Origin: Fodinicurvata sp. EGI_FJ10296
GTDB lineage: Bacteria; Pseudomonadota; Alphaproteobacteria; DSM-16000; Inquilinaceae
NCBI RefSeq assembly: GCF_040712075.1
Contig: NZ_JBFCVL010000004.1
Coordinates: forward strand, 372,001-436,000
Reading direction: 5' to 3'
DNA length: 64,000 nt
Position 1 is the stretch's first letter, and each line of letters opens with the position of its first letter. Positions 50,655 through 60,452 of the stretch are shown piece after piece. The notes under the pieces were generated by a model. The model made no database searches, was not told the DNA's origin, and saw nothing but the letters and a program-made list of their open reading frames with translations. Both the position numbers and the translations under genes were made by a program.

Positions 50655-51743
50655 TTACAGGCGGCCTTCATCGGCGGGGTCGAAGAGCGACGCCCAGGCG
50701 GGGTCGAATCCGATTTCCAGGCGATCGCCCGATGCCGGACGCGCCGACCCCGTCATCCGGATCTTGATCGGGGTACCGCCCAGATCGGCATAAACCAGAG
50801 TATCGGCGCCCATCGGTTCGACGATATCCACGCGGGCGGCGGATCGAACCGCTGCCGACGGCAAAGCTGATCCGCAAAACACATGCTCGGGGCGAATGCC
50901 AAGCGTCACCGGTCCATCGCGCAAAACGCCTCCCTCGCCCCGGTATCCGGTCATCGGCATGTCCAGCGCGCCGGACCGGAAAACACCATCTGCCAGGCGC
51001 CCATCGATGAAATTCATGGCGGGACTGCCGATGAAACCGGCGACATAACGGTTCTGCGGTCGCCAATAGATCTCATCCGGCGTTCCCAGCTGCAGGATCC
51101 GCCCGTCACGCATGATCGCGATCCGGTCGGCCAGCGTCATTGCTTCGACCTGATCATGGGTGACATAGATCATCGTGTTGCCAAGGCTATGATGCAGGCG
51201 CTTGAGTTCGACGCGCAGATCGCCGCGCAATTTGGCATCGAGATTGGACAGCGGTTCATCGAACAGAAAGACGTCCACATCCCGCACCAGGGCCCGGCCG
51301 ATCGCGACGCGTTGGCGCTGGCCGCCGGACAGCGCGCCGGGTTTGCGGTCGAGCAGCGGTTCTATCTGAAGGATATCCGCCGCACGCGCCACCCGGCTTT
51401 CAATCTCGCGTTTGGGGAGCCGGGCATTTTTCAGCCCGAAGCTCAGATTGCCGCGAACGGTCATCTGCGGGTACAGCGCATAGGACTGAAACACCATACC
51501 GATGCCACGATCGGACGGCTCCGACCAGGTCACATTGCGGCCCTGGATGATGATCTGCCCGTCGGAGGGCTCAAGCAGTCCGGCAATGCAATTGAGCAAG
51601 GTCGACTTGCCGCAGCCCGACGACCCCAGCAGGACCAGGAATTCTCCCTGCCGAATATCCAGATCCAGATCCTGCAGGACACAAAGTTCGCCGAACCGTA
51701 GGTCGAGTTGGCGTACCTCGACCGACAAAGAGGCATTGGTCAT
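50655..51743 (-). CDS. sugar ABC transporter ATP-binding protein (MalK/UgpC-like)
   Basis: A 362-residue ATPase with Walker A GSSGCGKS (about residues 38-45), [15 protein letters not shown], Walker B '[16 protein letters not shown]' and '[19 protein letters not shown]'. A C-terminal MalK-type OB-fold regulatory domain follows ('[11 protein letters not shown]'). It powers uptake by the two permeases encoded upstream. The ATG at 51743 is 4 bases after the MalG-like stop; AAGGA lies within that gap. The frame continues upstream but without homology. Confidence 0.93.
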   Translation of the reverse strand: MTNASLSVEVRQLDLRFGELCVLQDLDLDIRQGEFLVLLGSSGCGKSTLLNCIAGLLEPSDGQIIIQGRNVTWSEPSDRGIGMVFQSYALYPQMTVRGNLSFGLKNARLPKREIESRVARAADILQIEPLLDRKPGALSGGQRQRVAIGRALVRDVDVFLFDEPLSNLDAKLRGDLRVELKRLHHSLGNTMIYVTHDQVEAMTLADRIAIMRDGRILQLGTPDEIYWRPQNRYVAGFIGSPAMNFIDGRLADGVFRSGALDMPMTGYRGEGGVLRDGPVTLGIRPEHVFCGSALPSAAVRSAARVDIVEPMGADTLVYADLGGTPIKIRMTGSARPASGDRLEIGFDPAWASLFDPADEGRL

Positions 51744-51747
51744 GACG

Positions 51748-52668
51748 CTATCCTTTAACCGCACCGGCCGCGATTCCACGCACGAAAAGGCGGCCCGAGG
51801 CAAAGTAGATGGCAAGCGGGACGAGCCCCGTCAGCAAGGTCGCCGCCATATTGACGTTGTATTCCTTCACGCCCTGCACCGAATTCACGATGTTGTTGAG
51901 TTGCACCGTCATCGGATAGTGGTCGGGGCGGGTGTAGATCACGCCGAACAGGAAGTCGTTCCAGATACCGGTGACCTGAAGGATCGTCGCCACGACGAAA
52001 ATCGGCAGACCCATCGGCACCATGATGCGGAAATAAATTCCCCAGAATCCGGCCCCGTCGACACGGGCGGCCTTGAACAGTTCGGCGGGGATCGAGGTGA
52101 AATAGTTCCGGAACAGAAGCGTCAGAATTGGCATGCCGAAGACCGTGTGAACCAGCACAAGCCCCCATACATTGCCGTAAAGCCCCACTTCCCGGAGGAT
52201 AATGACGATCGGATAGATCAGGATCTGATAGGGAATGAAAGCACCGAACAGCAGTATCCTGAAGAACGTCTCGGAACCGCGGAATCGCCAGTTGGCCAGG
52301 GCGTAGCCATTGACCGACGCGATGGCGATCGACAGGACCAGCGAGGGGACCAGAATGCGCACCGAATTCCAGAATCCGCGGCTCAGGCCGTCGCAGTTGA
52401 TGCCGGTGCACGCTTGGGACCACGCTTTCGACCAGGGCGCAAAGGTGATTTCAACCGGCGGGGCGAAGATATTGCCCAAGCGGATTTCCGGCATGCCTTT
52501 CAACGACGTAGCCACCATGACCCATAGCGGCAGCAAATAGTAGAACGACACCAACAGAAGCGTGCCATAGATCATGATATTCGCCCCCGAAAGGCGGCGA
52601 CGGGGCCGGGGGCCGCGCGGCCCGGCGTCGAAGCGGTCGCGAGCGGTGCGCATTGCGGGCTCAGCCAC
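51748..52668 (-). CDS. carbohydrate ABC transporter permease (MalG-like)
   Basis: A 306-residue inner-membrane permease with six predicted helices. 'FNYF..'-type ends are replaced by '[28 protein letters not shown]', the usual MalG C-terminus, and the EAA loop is '[34 protein letters not shown]', which docks to the ATPase. It starts with GTG 52668, overlapping the MalF-like stop by eight bases. Confidence 0.92.
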   Translation of the reverse strand: MAEPAMRTARDRFDAGPRGPRPRRRLSGANIMIYGTLLLVSFYYLLPLWVMVATSLKGMPEIRLGNIFAPPVEITFAPWSKAWSQACTGINCDGLSRGFWNSVRILVPSLVLSIAIASVNGYALANWRFRGSETFFRILLFGAFIPYQILIYPIVIILREVGLYGNVWGLVLVHTVFGMPILTLLFRNYFTSIPAELFKAARVDGAGFWGIYFRIMVPMGLPIFVVATILQVTGIWNDFLFGVIYTRPDHYPMTVQLNNIVNSVQGVKEYNVNMAATLLTGLVPLAIYFASGRLFVRGIAAGAVKG

Positions 52669-53596
52669 GGCGCTTTCCTCCGAATTCGAGATAGGCCCAG
52701 GGGATCAGCACGACGAGCACGGAAACGAGCATCATGGTCGATGCGGCGAAACCCTGAGCCAGGTTCTGATCCTTGAACATCTTGTCGAAGACGTACATTG
52801 CCGGCACTTGACTGGACAGGCCGGGCCCGCCGGCGGTCTGCGCGACGACGAGATCATAGATCTTGATGATCCCCGCCGCGATCAGCACCAGCGCCGTTAC
52901 GAATACAGGACGCATCATGGGGATAATGATGAACAGATAGGTCTTCACAGGTCCGATGCCGTCGACGCGGGCGGCCTTCCATATCTCGTCGTCGATGCCC
53001 CGCAATCCGGCCAGCATGATGATCATGATCAGCCCCGACCCCTGCCAGATTCCGGCGATCAGGATACCGAACATCACGAGATCGTGATTGTTGAGCGGGT
53101 CGAAGGCAAAACCCTCCCAGCCCAGGGCCCGGATATTCGCCTCGATGCCGAAATCGGGATTGAGTATCCATTGCCAGGCCAGACCGGTAACGATGAAAGA
53201 GAGCGCAAACGGATAAAGGAAAATGCTGCGAAACACGCCCTCGAACCGGATCTTGCGATCGAGCAGTGCCGCCAGCGTGAATCCGATCACCATGGTCAGG
53301 ACGACGGAACAAACGCCGTAGAGCGCCAGATTCTCGATCGATATCAACCACCGACGCGACGCCCATAGCCGCTCGTACTGCGCAAGCCCATCCCAGCGCA
53401 GTGCCGGCAGCAGTCGGGAGTCGGTGAACGAATGAACGATCGTCCACAAGGTACCGCCGGCGAAAACCACAAGCGCCGTCAGTATCATGGGGAGCGAGGC
53501 GATCTTGGCCGACAGTGTCCGCGCCAGTCGCAAAGGCCGGCGATGCGATTTGCGGACCGATTTCCGGCCCGGCGCACCCGACATGATGGTGGACAT
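52661..53596 (-). CDS. carbohydrate ABC transporter permease (MalF-like)
   Basis: A 311-residue inner-membrane permease. The EAA loop is 'IDDEIWKAARVDGIGPVKTYLFIIIPMMRPVFVTALVLIA', preceded by 'GIWQGSGLIMIIMLAGLRG'. A basic cytosolic N-terminus (KSVRKSHRRPLRLAR) precedes helix 1. It pairs with the MalG-like permease. The binding-protein gene ends 58 bases upstream. Confidence 0.92.
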   Translation of the reverse strand: MSTIMSGAPGRKSVRKSHRRPLRLARTLSAKIASLPMILTALVVFAGGTLWTIVHSFTDSRLLPALRWDGLAQYERLWASRRWLISIENLALYGVCSVVLTMVIGFTLAALLDRKIRFEGVFRSIFLYPFALSFIVTGLAWQWILNPDFGIEANIRALGWEGFAFDPLNNHDLVMFGILIAGIWQGSGLIMIIMLAGLRGIDDEIWKAARVDGIGPVKTYLFIIIPMMRPVFVTALVLIAAGIIKIYDLVVAQTAGGPGLSSQVPAMYVFDKMFKDQNLAQGFAASTMMLVSVLVVLIPWAYLEFGGKRRG

Positions 53597-53654
53597 GGCA
53601 ATGCCTTTCGTTCACCGACGTGATGGGGCTACGGTTGCAGCCCTACCGGAAAAC

Positions 53655-54887
53655 TCAGTCCGCATTGGCGATGATGTCGGCGTATCGCGTCTGGGCGTCT
53701 TCCGGCCCATAAGACGGATCGCTCCAGAATTCGGCCATCAGATCTTCGATCTGGCCGGTGGTATCCGGCGACATCGTTTGATCGCTGGAGGCCATGATCG
53801 TGCCCTCGCGCAGAATGCGAAGTCCCTTTTCCATGCACTCGTTTGCGTCGGCCATGTCGACGTCGGCGCGGACCGGCAGCGACCCCTTCAGGCGATTGAA
53901 CGCCACCTGCGTTTCCGGTGAGATCAGGACACGCGCCAGATCGTACTGGGCTTCGGTGATTTCCGGATCGTCATTGACCGGGAAATAGATCGCGTCCCCG
54001 CTGGTCGAGAGAATGTCGTGCGTGCCCAGTCCCGGCAGGCAGGAATAGTCCTCCCCGGCGGTCAGACCGGCGGCAGCAAATTCGCCCTGAGCCCAATCAC
54101 CCATGATCTGACCGCCCGCCTGGCCGGTGATGACGAGATTGGTAGCCTGATTCCAGTCCTGGACATTCGATCCCCGCGTCATCGCCCGCGCATCGGCCGC
54201 CGCTTGAAAAACGGCAGCGAATTCCGGCCCGGCGGCAACCTCCGCGTCGAGATTGGCGTTAACCGCCCGCCATGCCTCGGGACCGGCGATCGCCATCGAG
54301 ATCACACCGTTGGCCAGCGCCGCTTGCCACGGCTGCCCGCCCATGGCCAGCGGCACTTTTCCGGCGTCGCGCAAGGCGGGGGACGCAGCGACGAATTCGT
54401 CCCATGTCGTCGGCACCGATGTTCCAGCATCCTCGAACGCCTGATGGCTGAGCCATAGCCATTCCGCGGAATGAATGTTCAACGGCACGCAGTAGACCCG
54501 GCCATCGACGGTGCACCCCTCAAGCAGCGACGACGGATGGACCACGTCGCGCCATCCCTGCTCTTCTGCAATTTCCGTCAGATCCAGCATCAATCCGGCT
54601 CGGATCAGCTCTTCCGCCTGGCGACCATGATTCAATTGCGTCGCGCCCATTGGATCGCCGCCGATGATCCGGCTGATGATGATGGGGCGCGCCGTTCCAC
54701 CGGAACCGGCGATCGCGCCGTCAAGCCAGGCATGTTCGGTCCGGGATTCGAATGCCCGTGCCAACTCTGCGGCGGCTGTCGCCTCTCCGCCGGAGGTCCA
54801 CCAATGGGTAACTTCCAGCTCGGCGGCCTGAGCGGCCTGAGCGGCGCCTGCCGCCACGAATGCACCGGCAAAAATCATGCGTCGCAC
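53655..54887 (-). CDS. sugar ABC transporter substrate-binding protein
   Basis: A 410-residue periplasmic binding protein of the extracellular family 1 type. An N-terminal signal (MIFAGAFVAAGAAQAAQAAE) is followed by 'LEVTHWWTSGGEATAAAELARAFESR', 'INRLKGSLPVRADVD'-type segments and 'MGDWAQGEF'. With the GH1 enzyme its ligand is probably a beta-linked glucoside or cello-oligosaccharide. GTG 54887 is eight bases after GGGAGG; ATG 54878 is an alternative. Many Asp/Glu residues occur in the mature part. Confidence 0.93.
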   Translation of the reverse strand: MRRMIFAGAFVAAGAAQAAQAAELEVTHWWTSGGEATAAAELARAFESRTEHAWLDGAIAGSGGTARPIIISRIIGGDPMGATQLNHGRQAEELIRAGLMLDLTEIAEEQGWRDVVHPSSLLEGCTVDGRVYCVPLNIHSAEWLWLSHQAFEDAGTSVPTTWDEFVAASPALRDAGKVPLAMGGQPWQAALANGVISMAIAGPEAWRAVNANLDAEVAAGPEFAAVFQAAADARAMTRGSNVQDWNQATNLVITGQAGGQIMGDWAQGEFAAAGLTAGEDYSCLPGLGTHDILSTSGDAIYFPVNDDPEITEAQYDLARVLISPETQVAFNRLKGSLPVRADVDMADANECMEKGLRILREGTIMASSDQTMSPDTTGQIEDLMAEFWSDPSYGPEDAQTRYADIIANAD

Positions 54888-54913
54888 GCCATTACCTCCC
54901 TCAATGGTTGAAT

Positions 54914-54927
54914 CTAAAACGTTATAG
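54914..54927. promoter_or_regulatory. LacI-type operator between the importer operon and its lacI
   Basis: CTAAAACGTTATAG is a 14-base palindrome with a single mismatched pair, centred on CG. On the minus strand it includes TATAAC, a possible -10 of the importer operon. The divergent gene encodes a LacI regulator. Confidence 0.65.
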
Positions 54928-55017
54928 GACCCCTTTTAGTCGCGAAAAACTCCCCTGACAAGCGTATTGTCATGGGATATATTCTCCTTTTTAGCGCACC
55001 GAGGACGCCCAAGCCCG

Positions 55018-56013
55018 ATGACGGAGTCTCCGCCGACACTGCGCACAATCGCTGCCCTCAGTGGGCTTGCGGTACCGACCGTCTCGCGCGCTCTGGGCGA
55101 TGCGCCCGATATCAGTTTGGCGACGAAAGCGCGGGTTCAGGAAATCGCACGGAAAATCGGCTACGTCCCCAATCGGGCCGGGGTGCGCTTGCGCACGGGC
55201 CGCACCAACGTCATCGGCATGGTCCTGGCGCCCGAGCACGACGTTATGAACATGACCGCCACTCTGATCGCCGCCGTTGCCGAACATTTGCGCCTGAACG
55301 CGTACCATCTGAACGTCACGCCGGATTTCGCCGACGACGACCCCTTGAAGGCCATCCGATATCTGGTCGAAACGCGCTCGGTGGATGCGGTCATCTTCAA
55401 CCGGACTAAGCCTGAAGACGTCCGTGTGCGTTACCTGATGGAACGTCGCTTTCCCTTCGTCACCCATGGTCGAACACTATGGTCGGACCGGCATGCCTGG
55501 ATCGATTTCGACAACGAGGCATTCGGCGCCTCGGCGGTCGACGCGCTGTTCAGCGCCGGGCGGCGCGACCTGCTCGTGATTCTGCCCCCTATGGATCAGA
55601 CCTATGCCGGGCATATTCGCGACGGCGTTTTCGGCCGGGCGGCTGAACTGGGGGTATCGACCCGCATCGCCGACACGATAACGAGCGACAGTCCGCGTGA
55701 GGATGTTGCCGCCGGCATCCGGCGCGTCCTCGCGGCCGCGCCCGGACTGGACGGACTTATCTGTCCGTCGCCCAACGCGACGATGGCCGCGATCACCGCG
55801 TTCGAGGCCGCGGGGCGGGCCGTCGGCCGGGAAATCGACGTCGTCGCCAAAGAGACAGTGACGTTTCTCGGCATGTTCCGGCCCGCCATCATGACGGTGC
55901 GCGAGGATGTCGGGCATGCCGGACACCTGCTCGCCGAGGGGGCGCTCGAAGCGGTGCGATCGCCCGACGCGGCACCGGTTCAACGCCTCGATTCGGCTTC
56001 GGCACCGACCTGA
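55018..56013 (+). CDS. LacI family regulator of the beta-glucoside operon
   Basis: A 331-residue regulator. 'TLRTIAALSGLAVPTVSRALGDAPDISLATKARVQEIARKIGYVPNRAGVRLRTGRTNVIGMVL' is the helix-turn-helix and hinge, followed by the sugar-binding domain. ATG 55018 is used because it fits the family start; the frame begins with TTG at 54967. It is divergent from the sugar importer and beta-glucosidase genes and probably represses them through 54914-54927. Confidence 0.9.
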   Translation: MTESPPTLRTIAALSGLAVPTVSRALGDAPDISLATKARVQEIARKIGYVPNRAGVRLRTGRTNVIGMVLAPEHDVMNMTATLIAAVAEHLRLNAYHLNVTPDFADDDPLKAIRYLVETRSVDAVIFNRTKPEDVRVRYLMERRFPFVTHGRTLWSDRHAWIDFDNEAFGASAVDALFSAGRRDLLVILPPMDQTYAGHIRDGVFGRAAELGVSTRIADTITSDSPREDVAAGIRRVLAAAPGLDGLICPSPNATMAAITAFEAAGRAVGREIDVVAKETVTFLGMFRPAIMTVREDVGHAGHLLAEGALEAVRSPDAAPVQRLDSASAPT

Positions 56014-56106
56014 CCGGCATCGACATCTGGCGTTCAACTTCAACTCCGGCGGTCGGACGGCGATCCTGCCGGCCCTGGCCGCACGCCCATCGAATCCCTC
56101 CTCAAT

Positions 56107-56137
56107 TTGACATTTCACAAATTCTTCGTGACATGTC
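56107..56137. promoter_or_regulatory. possible promoter/operator of the GntR-dipeptide operon
   Basis: TTGACA at 56107-56112 is followed by an 18-base gap and ACATGT (56131-56136). TGACAT occurs twice (56108 and 56129), and GACATGTC (56130-56137) is a palindrome. The regulator gene begins at 56182. This is the only clear signal in the 168-base gap after lacI. Confidence 0.4.
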
Positions 56138-56181
56138 AGGATAACATTCGACACCTAAGCGGTTCGAAGAATGGGTAACGA

Positions 56182-56994
56182 ATGCTCGATCGCTCCAGCC
56201 AACCACCGGATTTGTCCGGCGCACCGACCTTCGGACGCGGACATCTCAAGGATCTCGCCTATCAGCGCCTGCGTGCCGCCGTGCTTCATTGCGAACTGGC
56301 GCCGGGGACGTTCGTGACCGAGGCCCGGCTGGCGGCGTGGCTCGGCTTGGGCAAGGCACCCGTGCGCAATGCGCTGGCTTCGCTCGTCAACACCGGTCTG
56401 GTTCAGGCGCATGCAAGGCGCGGCTATCGCGTCGCGCCGATCAGCGACCGCGAGATTGCTGATATTTTCGACCTGCGCCGGCGGCTCGAACCGACACTGG
56501 GTGACGTCTCGCTGTCCCGCAGCGATCTGGAACGCCTGCAACGGCTGGACGACATCATAGCGGCCACCGGCGGCGCAGGGGATGCGGCCACGCGGTGGAC
56601 AGCGTATCAGGCCGACCGCGAGGCATTGCATCTGTTGGCCACGGCATCGGGCAACAGCCTGCTCGTTCGTCGGCTGACCGAAATTTGGGACCTGTGCGAC
56701 CGCGCCGTCGCCTGGGTCGAGACAACCGGCGGCCACGCCATGGGCCTTGAACCGCGCGGCAACCTGATCGACGCGCTGGCCTGCGGCGATCGCGAGACAG
56801 CCACGGCCCTGATCGCGCGCCGCGTCGCGACGCTGGCCGACCGGATGCGCACCGGCCTGACCCGCATGACCGTCGCCGACCCGTCGGCGACGCCCGGCCG
56901 GTATCCGGAAACGAAACCGGCGACCGGTCGGCAGGGAACAAACACCAACAGGGAAGCCTTCTCTGAAGAACAAGGGAGAAAGAGAGATGAATAG
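56182..56994 (+). CDS. GntR family regulator with FCD domain
   Basis: A 270-residue regulator. 'HLKDLAYQRLRAAVLHCELAPGTFVTEARLAAWLGLGKAPVRNALASLVNTGLVQAHARRGYRVAPIS' is the winged helix; the helical ligand domain follows ('DIFDLRRRLEPTLG', 'DREALHLLATASGNSLLVRRLTEIWDL', 'LIDALACGDRETATALIARRV'). The C-terminal 30 residues are polar and variable. Its stop lies 8 bases inside the next gene, the peptide-type binding protein, so the regulator heads and probably controls the whole ABC operon. Confidence 0.9.
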   Translation: MLDRSSQPPDLSGAPTFGRGHLKDLAYQRLRAAVLHCELAPGTFVTEARLAAWLGLGKAPVRNALASLVNTGLVQAHARRGYRVAPISDREIADIFDLRRRLEPTLGDVSLSRSDLERLQRLDDIIAATGGAGDAATRWTAYQADREALHLLATASGNSLLVRRLTEIWDLCDRAVAWVETTGGHAMGLEPRGNLIDALACGDRETATALIARRVATLADRMRTGLTRMTVADPSATPGRYPETKPATGRQGTNTNREAFSEEQGRKRDE

Positions 56995-58498
56995 ATCCAG
57001 CCTCATGACAGGCGCCGCCGCCATCGCATTCGGCGTGGGTGCGGCTTTCGCGGCCCCCGCATTCGCCGACACCAGTGACACGATCGTCATCGATCTGGTC
57101 AACGAGCCGTCGACACTCGATCCGCATCAACAGTGGAACCCGGACAGCTATTACGTCTATCGCAATATCTTCGACAACATGGTCACTCGCGACAACGCGG
57201 GCGAGATCGTGCCGCAGGTGGCGACCGATTGGGAATACGCCGCCGAGGACGAGGTCGTCTTCACCATCCGCGACGATATCGTTTTCCACGACGGCGAGCC
57301 GCTGACGGCCGACGACGTCGCCTATTCGGTCAACCGCATCATCGATCCTGAGTTCGCCAGTCCGCAGCTCGGCCAGTTCAACCAGATCACCGGCGCCGAA
57401 GTCACCGGCGAGAACGAGGTCACGCTGACCACCGACGGCCCTTATCCGGTGCTCCTGCCTCAGTTGGTCAAGCTGTCGATCGTGCCGGAACACTATGTTG
57501 AAGAGGTCGGCAACGACGCCTTCAACGCAGAGCCCATTGGCTCCGGCCCCTATGTTTTCGACGAATGGGAACGCGGCATCCAGGTTTCGCTGATCGTGAA
57601 CGAGGATTACTGGGGCGATAGCGGCGAATTCGCCCGGGCCGAGTTCCGCGCCGTGCCGGAAGCCTCCACCCGCATGGCCAATCTGCAGTCGGGCGAAAGC
57701 GACCTGATTGTCACCATCGATCCCGACATGGCGATGCAGCTGGAAAACAGCGCCGGCGTGCAGGTGCTCAACGTCCTGACCGAGCGCGTCGCGTTCCTTC
57801 GCCTGAACGCCCAGCGCGGCCCGACCGCCGATCCGTTGATCCGGCAAGCCATCGCCCATGCGATCGACAAGGAACTGATCGTCGAGGGGCTGCTCGGCGG
57901 CTTTGACGAACCGGTCGATGTCATGCTGTCACCAGCACATTTCGGCTTCATCGAAGGCATCGAAGGGCCGGGTTACGACCCTGACCGTGCCCGCGAACTG
58001 ATGGCCGAGGCCGGCGATATCGCCACGGAACCGATGGTCTTCGCCACCTCGCCGGTGTTCGACCAGCGCATCGTTCAGGCCCTGCAGCAGATGCTGAGCG
58101 AGGTCGGCTTCAACGCCGAAATCGAACTGACCGATATGTCGACTTATCTCAGCCGGGTTCAGAGCGAGGCCGAAGAAGCGCCGCACATGAATTTCGGCCG
58201 CTGGTCCTGCGCCTGCCAGGACGCCGACGGTGTGCTCTATCCGCTGCTGCATTCCAGCTCGGCCTGGTCGACATGGCGTTCTGAGGAAACCGACGCCAGC
58301 CTCGAAGCCGCGCGATCCAGCCTGGACGAGGACGTCCGTCTGGAGAACTATGCCGACGTCCATGAAACGGTGGTCGAGGACGTGCCGCTGGTACCGCTCT
58401 ACCAGGCGGCGATCCTGTACGGCGCGGCTGAGAACCTGGAATGGCAGCCGACCCCGAACGAGAGCATGTTCCTTAACCGGATGAGCTGGAGCGAATAG
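56987..58498 (+). CDS. ABC transporter substrate-binding protein, family 5 (dipeptide/oligopeptide type)
   Basis: A 503-residue periplasmic protein. Signal MNRSSLMTGAAAIAFGVGAA then cleavage near AFA-DTS. 'DTIVIDLVNEPSTLDPHQQWNPDSYYVYRNIFDNMVTRDNAGEIVPQVATDWEYAAEDEVVFTIRDDIVFHDGEPLTADDVAYSVNRI' is the typical family 5 start. Ligands of the family include peptides, opines, glutathione, and sugar acids. With the intracellular gamma-glutamyltransferase encoded downstream, a gamma-glutamyl compound is a reasonable guess. GGGAGAAAGAG lies before the ATG. It is strongly acidic. Confidence 0.93.
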   Translation: MNRSSLMTGAAAIAFGVGAAFAAPAFADTSDTIVIDLVNEPSTLDPHQQWNPDSYYVYRNIFDNMVTRDNAGEIVPQVATDWEYAAEDEVVFTIRDDIVFHDGEPLTADDVAYSVNRIIDPEFASPQLGQFNQITGAEVTGENEVTLTTDGPYPVLLPQLVKLSIVPEHYVEEVGNDAFNAEPIGSGPYVFDEWERGIQVSLIVNEDYWGDSGEFARAEFRAVPEASTRMANLQSGESDLIVTIDPDMAMQLENSAGVQVLNVLTERVAFLRLNAQRGPTADPLIRQAIAHAIDKELIVEGLLGGFDEPVDVMLSPAHFGFIEGIEGPGYDPDRARELMAEAGDIATEPMVFATSPVFDQRIVQALQQMLSEVGFNAEIELTDMSTYLSRVQSEAEEAPHMNFGRWSCACQDADGVLYPLLHSSSAWSTWRSEETDASLEAARSSLDEDVRLENYADVHETVVEDVPLVPLYQAAILYGAAENLEWQPTPNESMFLNRMSWSE

Positions 58499-58528
58499 GC
58501 CGCTCCCGCCAACCAGCCCTGCACGAAA

Positions 58529-58554
58529 GCCCCGGCGGTCACCACCGCCGGGGC
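58529..58554. terminator. intercistronic hairpin between binding protein and permease genes
   Basis: GCCCCGGCGGT (58529-58539) pairs perfectly with ACCGCCGGGGC (58544-58554) around CACC. There is no T-run, and the operon continues, so it most likely protects the upstream binding-protein mRNA and lowers permease expression, as seen after malE in enteric bacteria. Confidence 0.75.
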
Positions 58555-58585
58555 GCCCGAACCGTTCGAATGGAAGCCCGCACCG

Positions 58586-59515
58586 GTGTCCGAATTCCTC
58601 TTCAAACGGTCCCTGCAGACGATCGTAACGATGTTCGGCGTCGTCACGCTCGTCTTCTTCATCCAGCGGCTCAGCGGCGACCCGACGCTGCTGCTGGTGC
58701 CGGAAGGTGCCAGCCGCGAGGATATCGAGGCGCTGCGGGAGTCGCTCGGCTTCAACCGCCCGCTATACATCCAGTATTTCGAATATCTCGCAGGACTGAT
58801 GCAACTGGACTTCGGCCGATCGGTGGTGCGCAACGCCGACGTTCTCGGCATCGTCGCATCGCGCCTGCCCTATACCCTGATGCTGGCGGGCGGCGCCCTG
58901 GTGGTGGCGGTGGGCATCGGCATTCCGCTCGGCGTCCTGATGGCCGTAAAAAAGGGCACCGCGACCGCCCGCGCCATGATGGCCGTCGTGCTGACCGGCC
59001 AGAGCCTGCCGACATTCTGGAGCGGCATTCTGTTGATCCTGCTATTCGCCGTGACGCTGGGCTGGCTGCCGGCCTCGGGCGCCCGCGGCTGGAGCAGCCT
59101 GATCCTGCCGTCGATCGCGCTGGGCCTGCTGTCGATGGCAACCTTTGCCCGCGTCGCGCGGACCGCCATGCTGGATGAACTGGGCAAGGACTACGTCCGC
59201 ACCGCCCGCGCCAAAGGCGTGGCGACGCGCCAGATCGTCATGCGTCATCTGCTGCGCAACAGTTCGATCCCGGTGATCACGGTGGCGGCGCTGGAAATCG
59301 CCAATCTGCTGGCCGGCGCGGTCATCGTCGAGACCGTGTTCGCCTGGCCGGGCCTGGGACGGCTGGCCGTGGAGTCGATCAATTCCCGAGACTTCCCGAT
59401 CGTTCAGGCGATCGTGCTGATCGGCTCGTTCGCCTTTATCGCGCTCAATCTGCTGGCGGACATTCTTTACAGCGTCGTCGATCCGCGCATCCGGCTCAAG
59501 GGAGACAGCCGATGA
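58586..59515 (+). CDS. ABC transporter permease (DppB-like)
   Basis: A 309-residue inner-membrane permease. 'FLFKRSLQTIVTMFGVVTLVFFIQRLSGDP' is the DppB N-terminus and 'ARTAMLDELGKDYVRTARAKGVATRQIVMRHLLRNSSIPVITV' the EAA loop contacting the ATPase. 'GAVIVETVFAWPGLGRLAVESINSRDFPIVQAIVLI' is the conserved C-terminal region. GTG 58586 is the start in the correct frame; the nearby ATG 58570 is out of frame. Its stop overlaps the next gene by four bases. Confidence 0.93.
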   Translation: MSEFLFKRSLQTIVTMFGVVTLVFFIQRLSGDPTLLLVPEGASREDIEALRESLGFNRPLYIQYFEYLAGLMQLDFGRSVVRNADVLGIVASRLPYTLMLAGGALVVAVGIGIPLGVLMAVKKGTATARAMMAVVLTGQSLPTFWSGILLILLFAVTLGWLPASGARGWSSLILPSIALGLLSMATFARVARTAMLDELGKDYVRTARAKGVATRQIVMRHLLRNSSIPVITVAALEIANLLAGAVIVETVFAWPGLGRLAVESINSRDFPIVQAIVLIGSFAFIALNLLADILYSVVDPRIRLKGDSR

Positions 59516-60441
59516 GTCTGATGCGCAATCTTCTGGGCGGCCTTCTGGGCGATCGGTTCGCTCCCGCCGGAGCCGCCGCCAAAGCCGCCCCCGGACCCGC
59601 TACAGGACCATCGCCCTGGCGCGGCGTGGCACCGGTGACGCCGTTCATCGCCATATTCGCCGCCTTCGTGCTGATGGCCGTGTTCGCGCCGATCCTGGCG
59701 CCCTACAGCCCCTATTCGCAGGAACTTCTGGGACGCTTGCAACCACCCGGCGGCGAAGCGCGGGGCACCTGGTTCCTGCTTGGCTCCGACGAACTGGGCC
59801 GCGATCTGCTCAGCCGCCTGATCTATGGCGCTCAGGTGTCGATGCTGGTAGCGACCTCGTCTGTCGCCCTGTCACTGGTGCTGGGCACGCTGCTGGGCAT
59901 GATCGCCGCCATCCGGCGCGGGTTCACCGAGATCCTGATCATGCGGCTGGTGGACGTCTTCCTGTCCATTCCGCCGATCCTGCTGGCGATCATCACGGTG
60001 GCCGTGCTGGGGCCGGGCCTGACCAATGTCGTGCTGGTGCTGGCGCTGACCCGCTGGCCGCGTTACGCCCGCGTCGCCTTCGGCCAGACCCTGTCGGTCG
60101 CCAACACGCCCTATGTCAAACTGTCCCGGCATATGGGCGTCGGCCTGCCCCGGCTGCTGCTGCGCCATGTCCTGCCCAACATCATCGGCCCGATCACCGT
60201 GGTGGCGACACTGGAATTCGGCCTGATGGTGCTGTTCGAAGCCGGTTTGTCTTTTCTGGGTCTGGGCGTGCAGCCGCCGATGTCCAGTTGGGGCGCGATG
60301 CTGAATGTCGGCCGGAACTATCTGGGCTCCGCGTGGTGGATCGCCGTGTTCCCCGGTCTTTGCCTGTTCCTGCTGATCCTGTCGGTCAATCTGATCGGCG
60401 ACCACCTGCGCGACCGCCTGGATCCGCGTTCGAGAAGATAA
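59512..60441 (+). CDS. ABC transporter permease (DppC-like)
   Basis: A 309-residue permease. After a Ala/Pro-rich cytosolic N-terminus come 'FLLGSDELGRDLLSRLIYGAQVSMLV', the DppC signature, and 'VAFGQTLSVANTPYVKLSRHMGVGLPRLLLRHVLPNIIGPITVVATL', the EAA loop. 'EAGLSFLGLGVQPPMSSWGAMLNVGRNYLGSAWWIAVFPGLCLFLLILSVNLIGDHLRDRLDPR' is the highly conserved C-terminus. It pairs with the DppB-like permease. Confidence 0.94.
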   Translation: MSLMRNLLGGLLGDRFAPAGAAAKAAPGPATGPSPWRGVAPVTPFIAIFAAFVLMAVFAPILAPYSPYSQELLGRLQPPGGEARGTWFLLGSDELGRDLLSRLIYGAQVSMLVATSSVALSLVLGTLLGMIAAIRRGFTEILIMRLVDVFLSIPPILLAIITVAVLGPGLTNVVLVLALTRWPRYARVAFGQTLSVANTPYVKLSRHMGVGLPRLLLRHVLPNIIGPITVVATLEFGLMVLFEAGLSFLGLGVQPPMSSWGAMLNVGRNYLGSAWWIAVFPGLCLFLLILSVNLIGDHLRDRLDPRSRR

Positions 60442-60452
60442 AGGGCCGAAGA

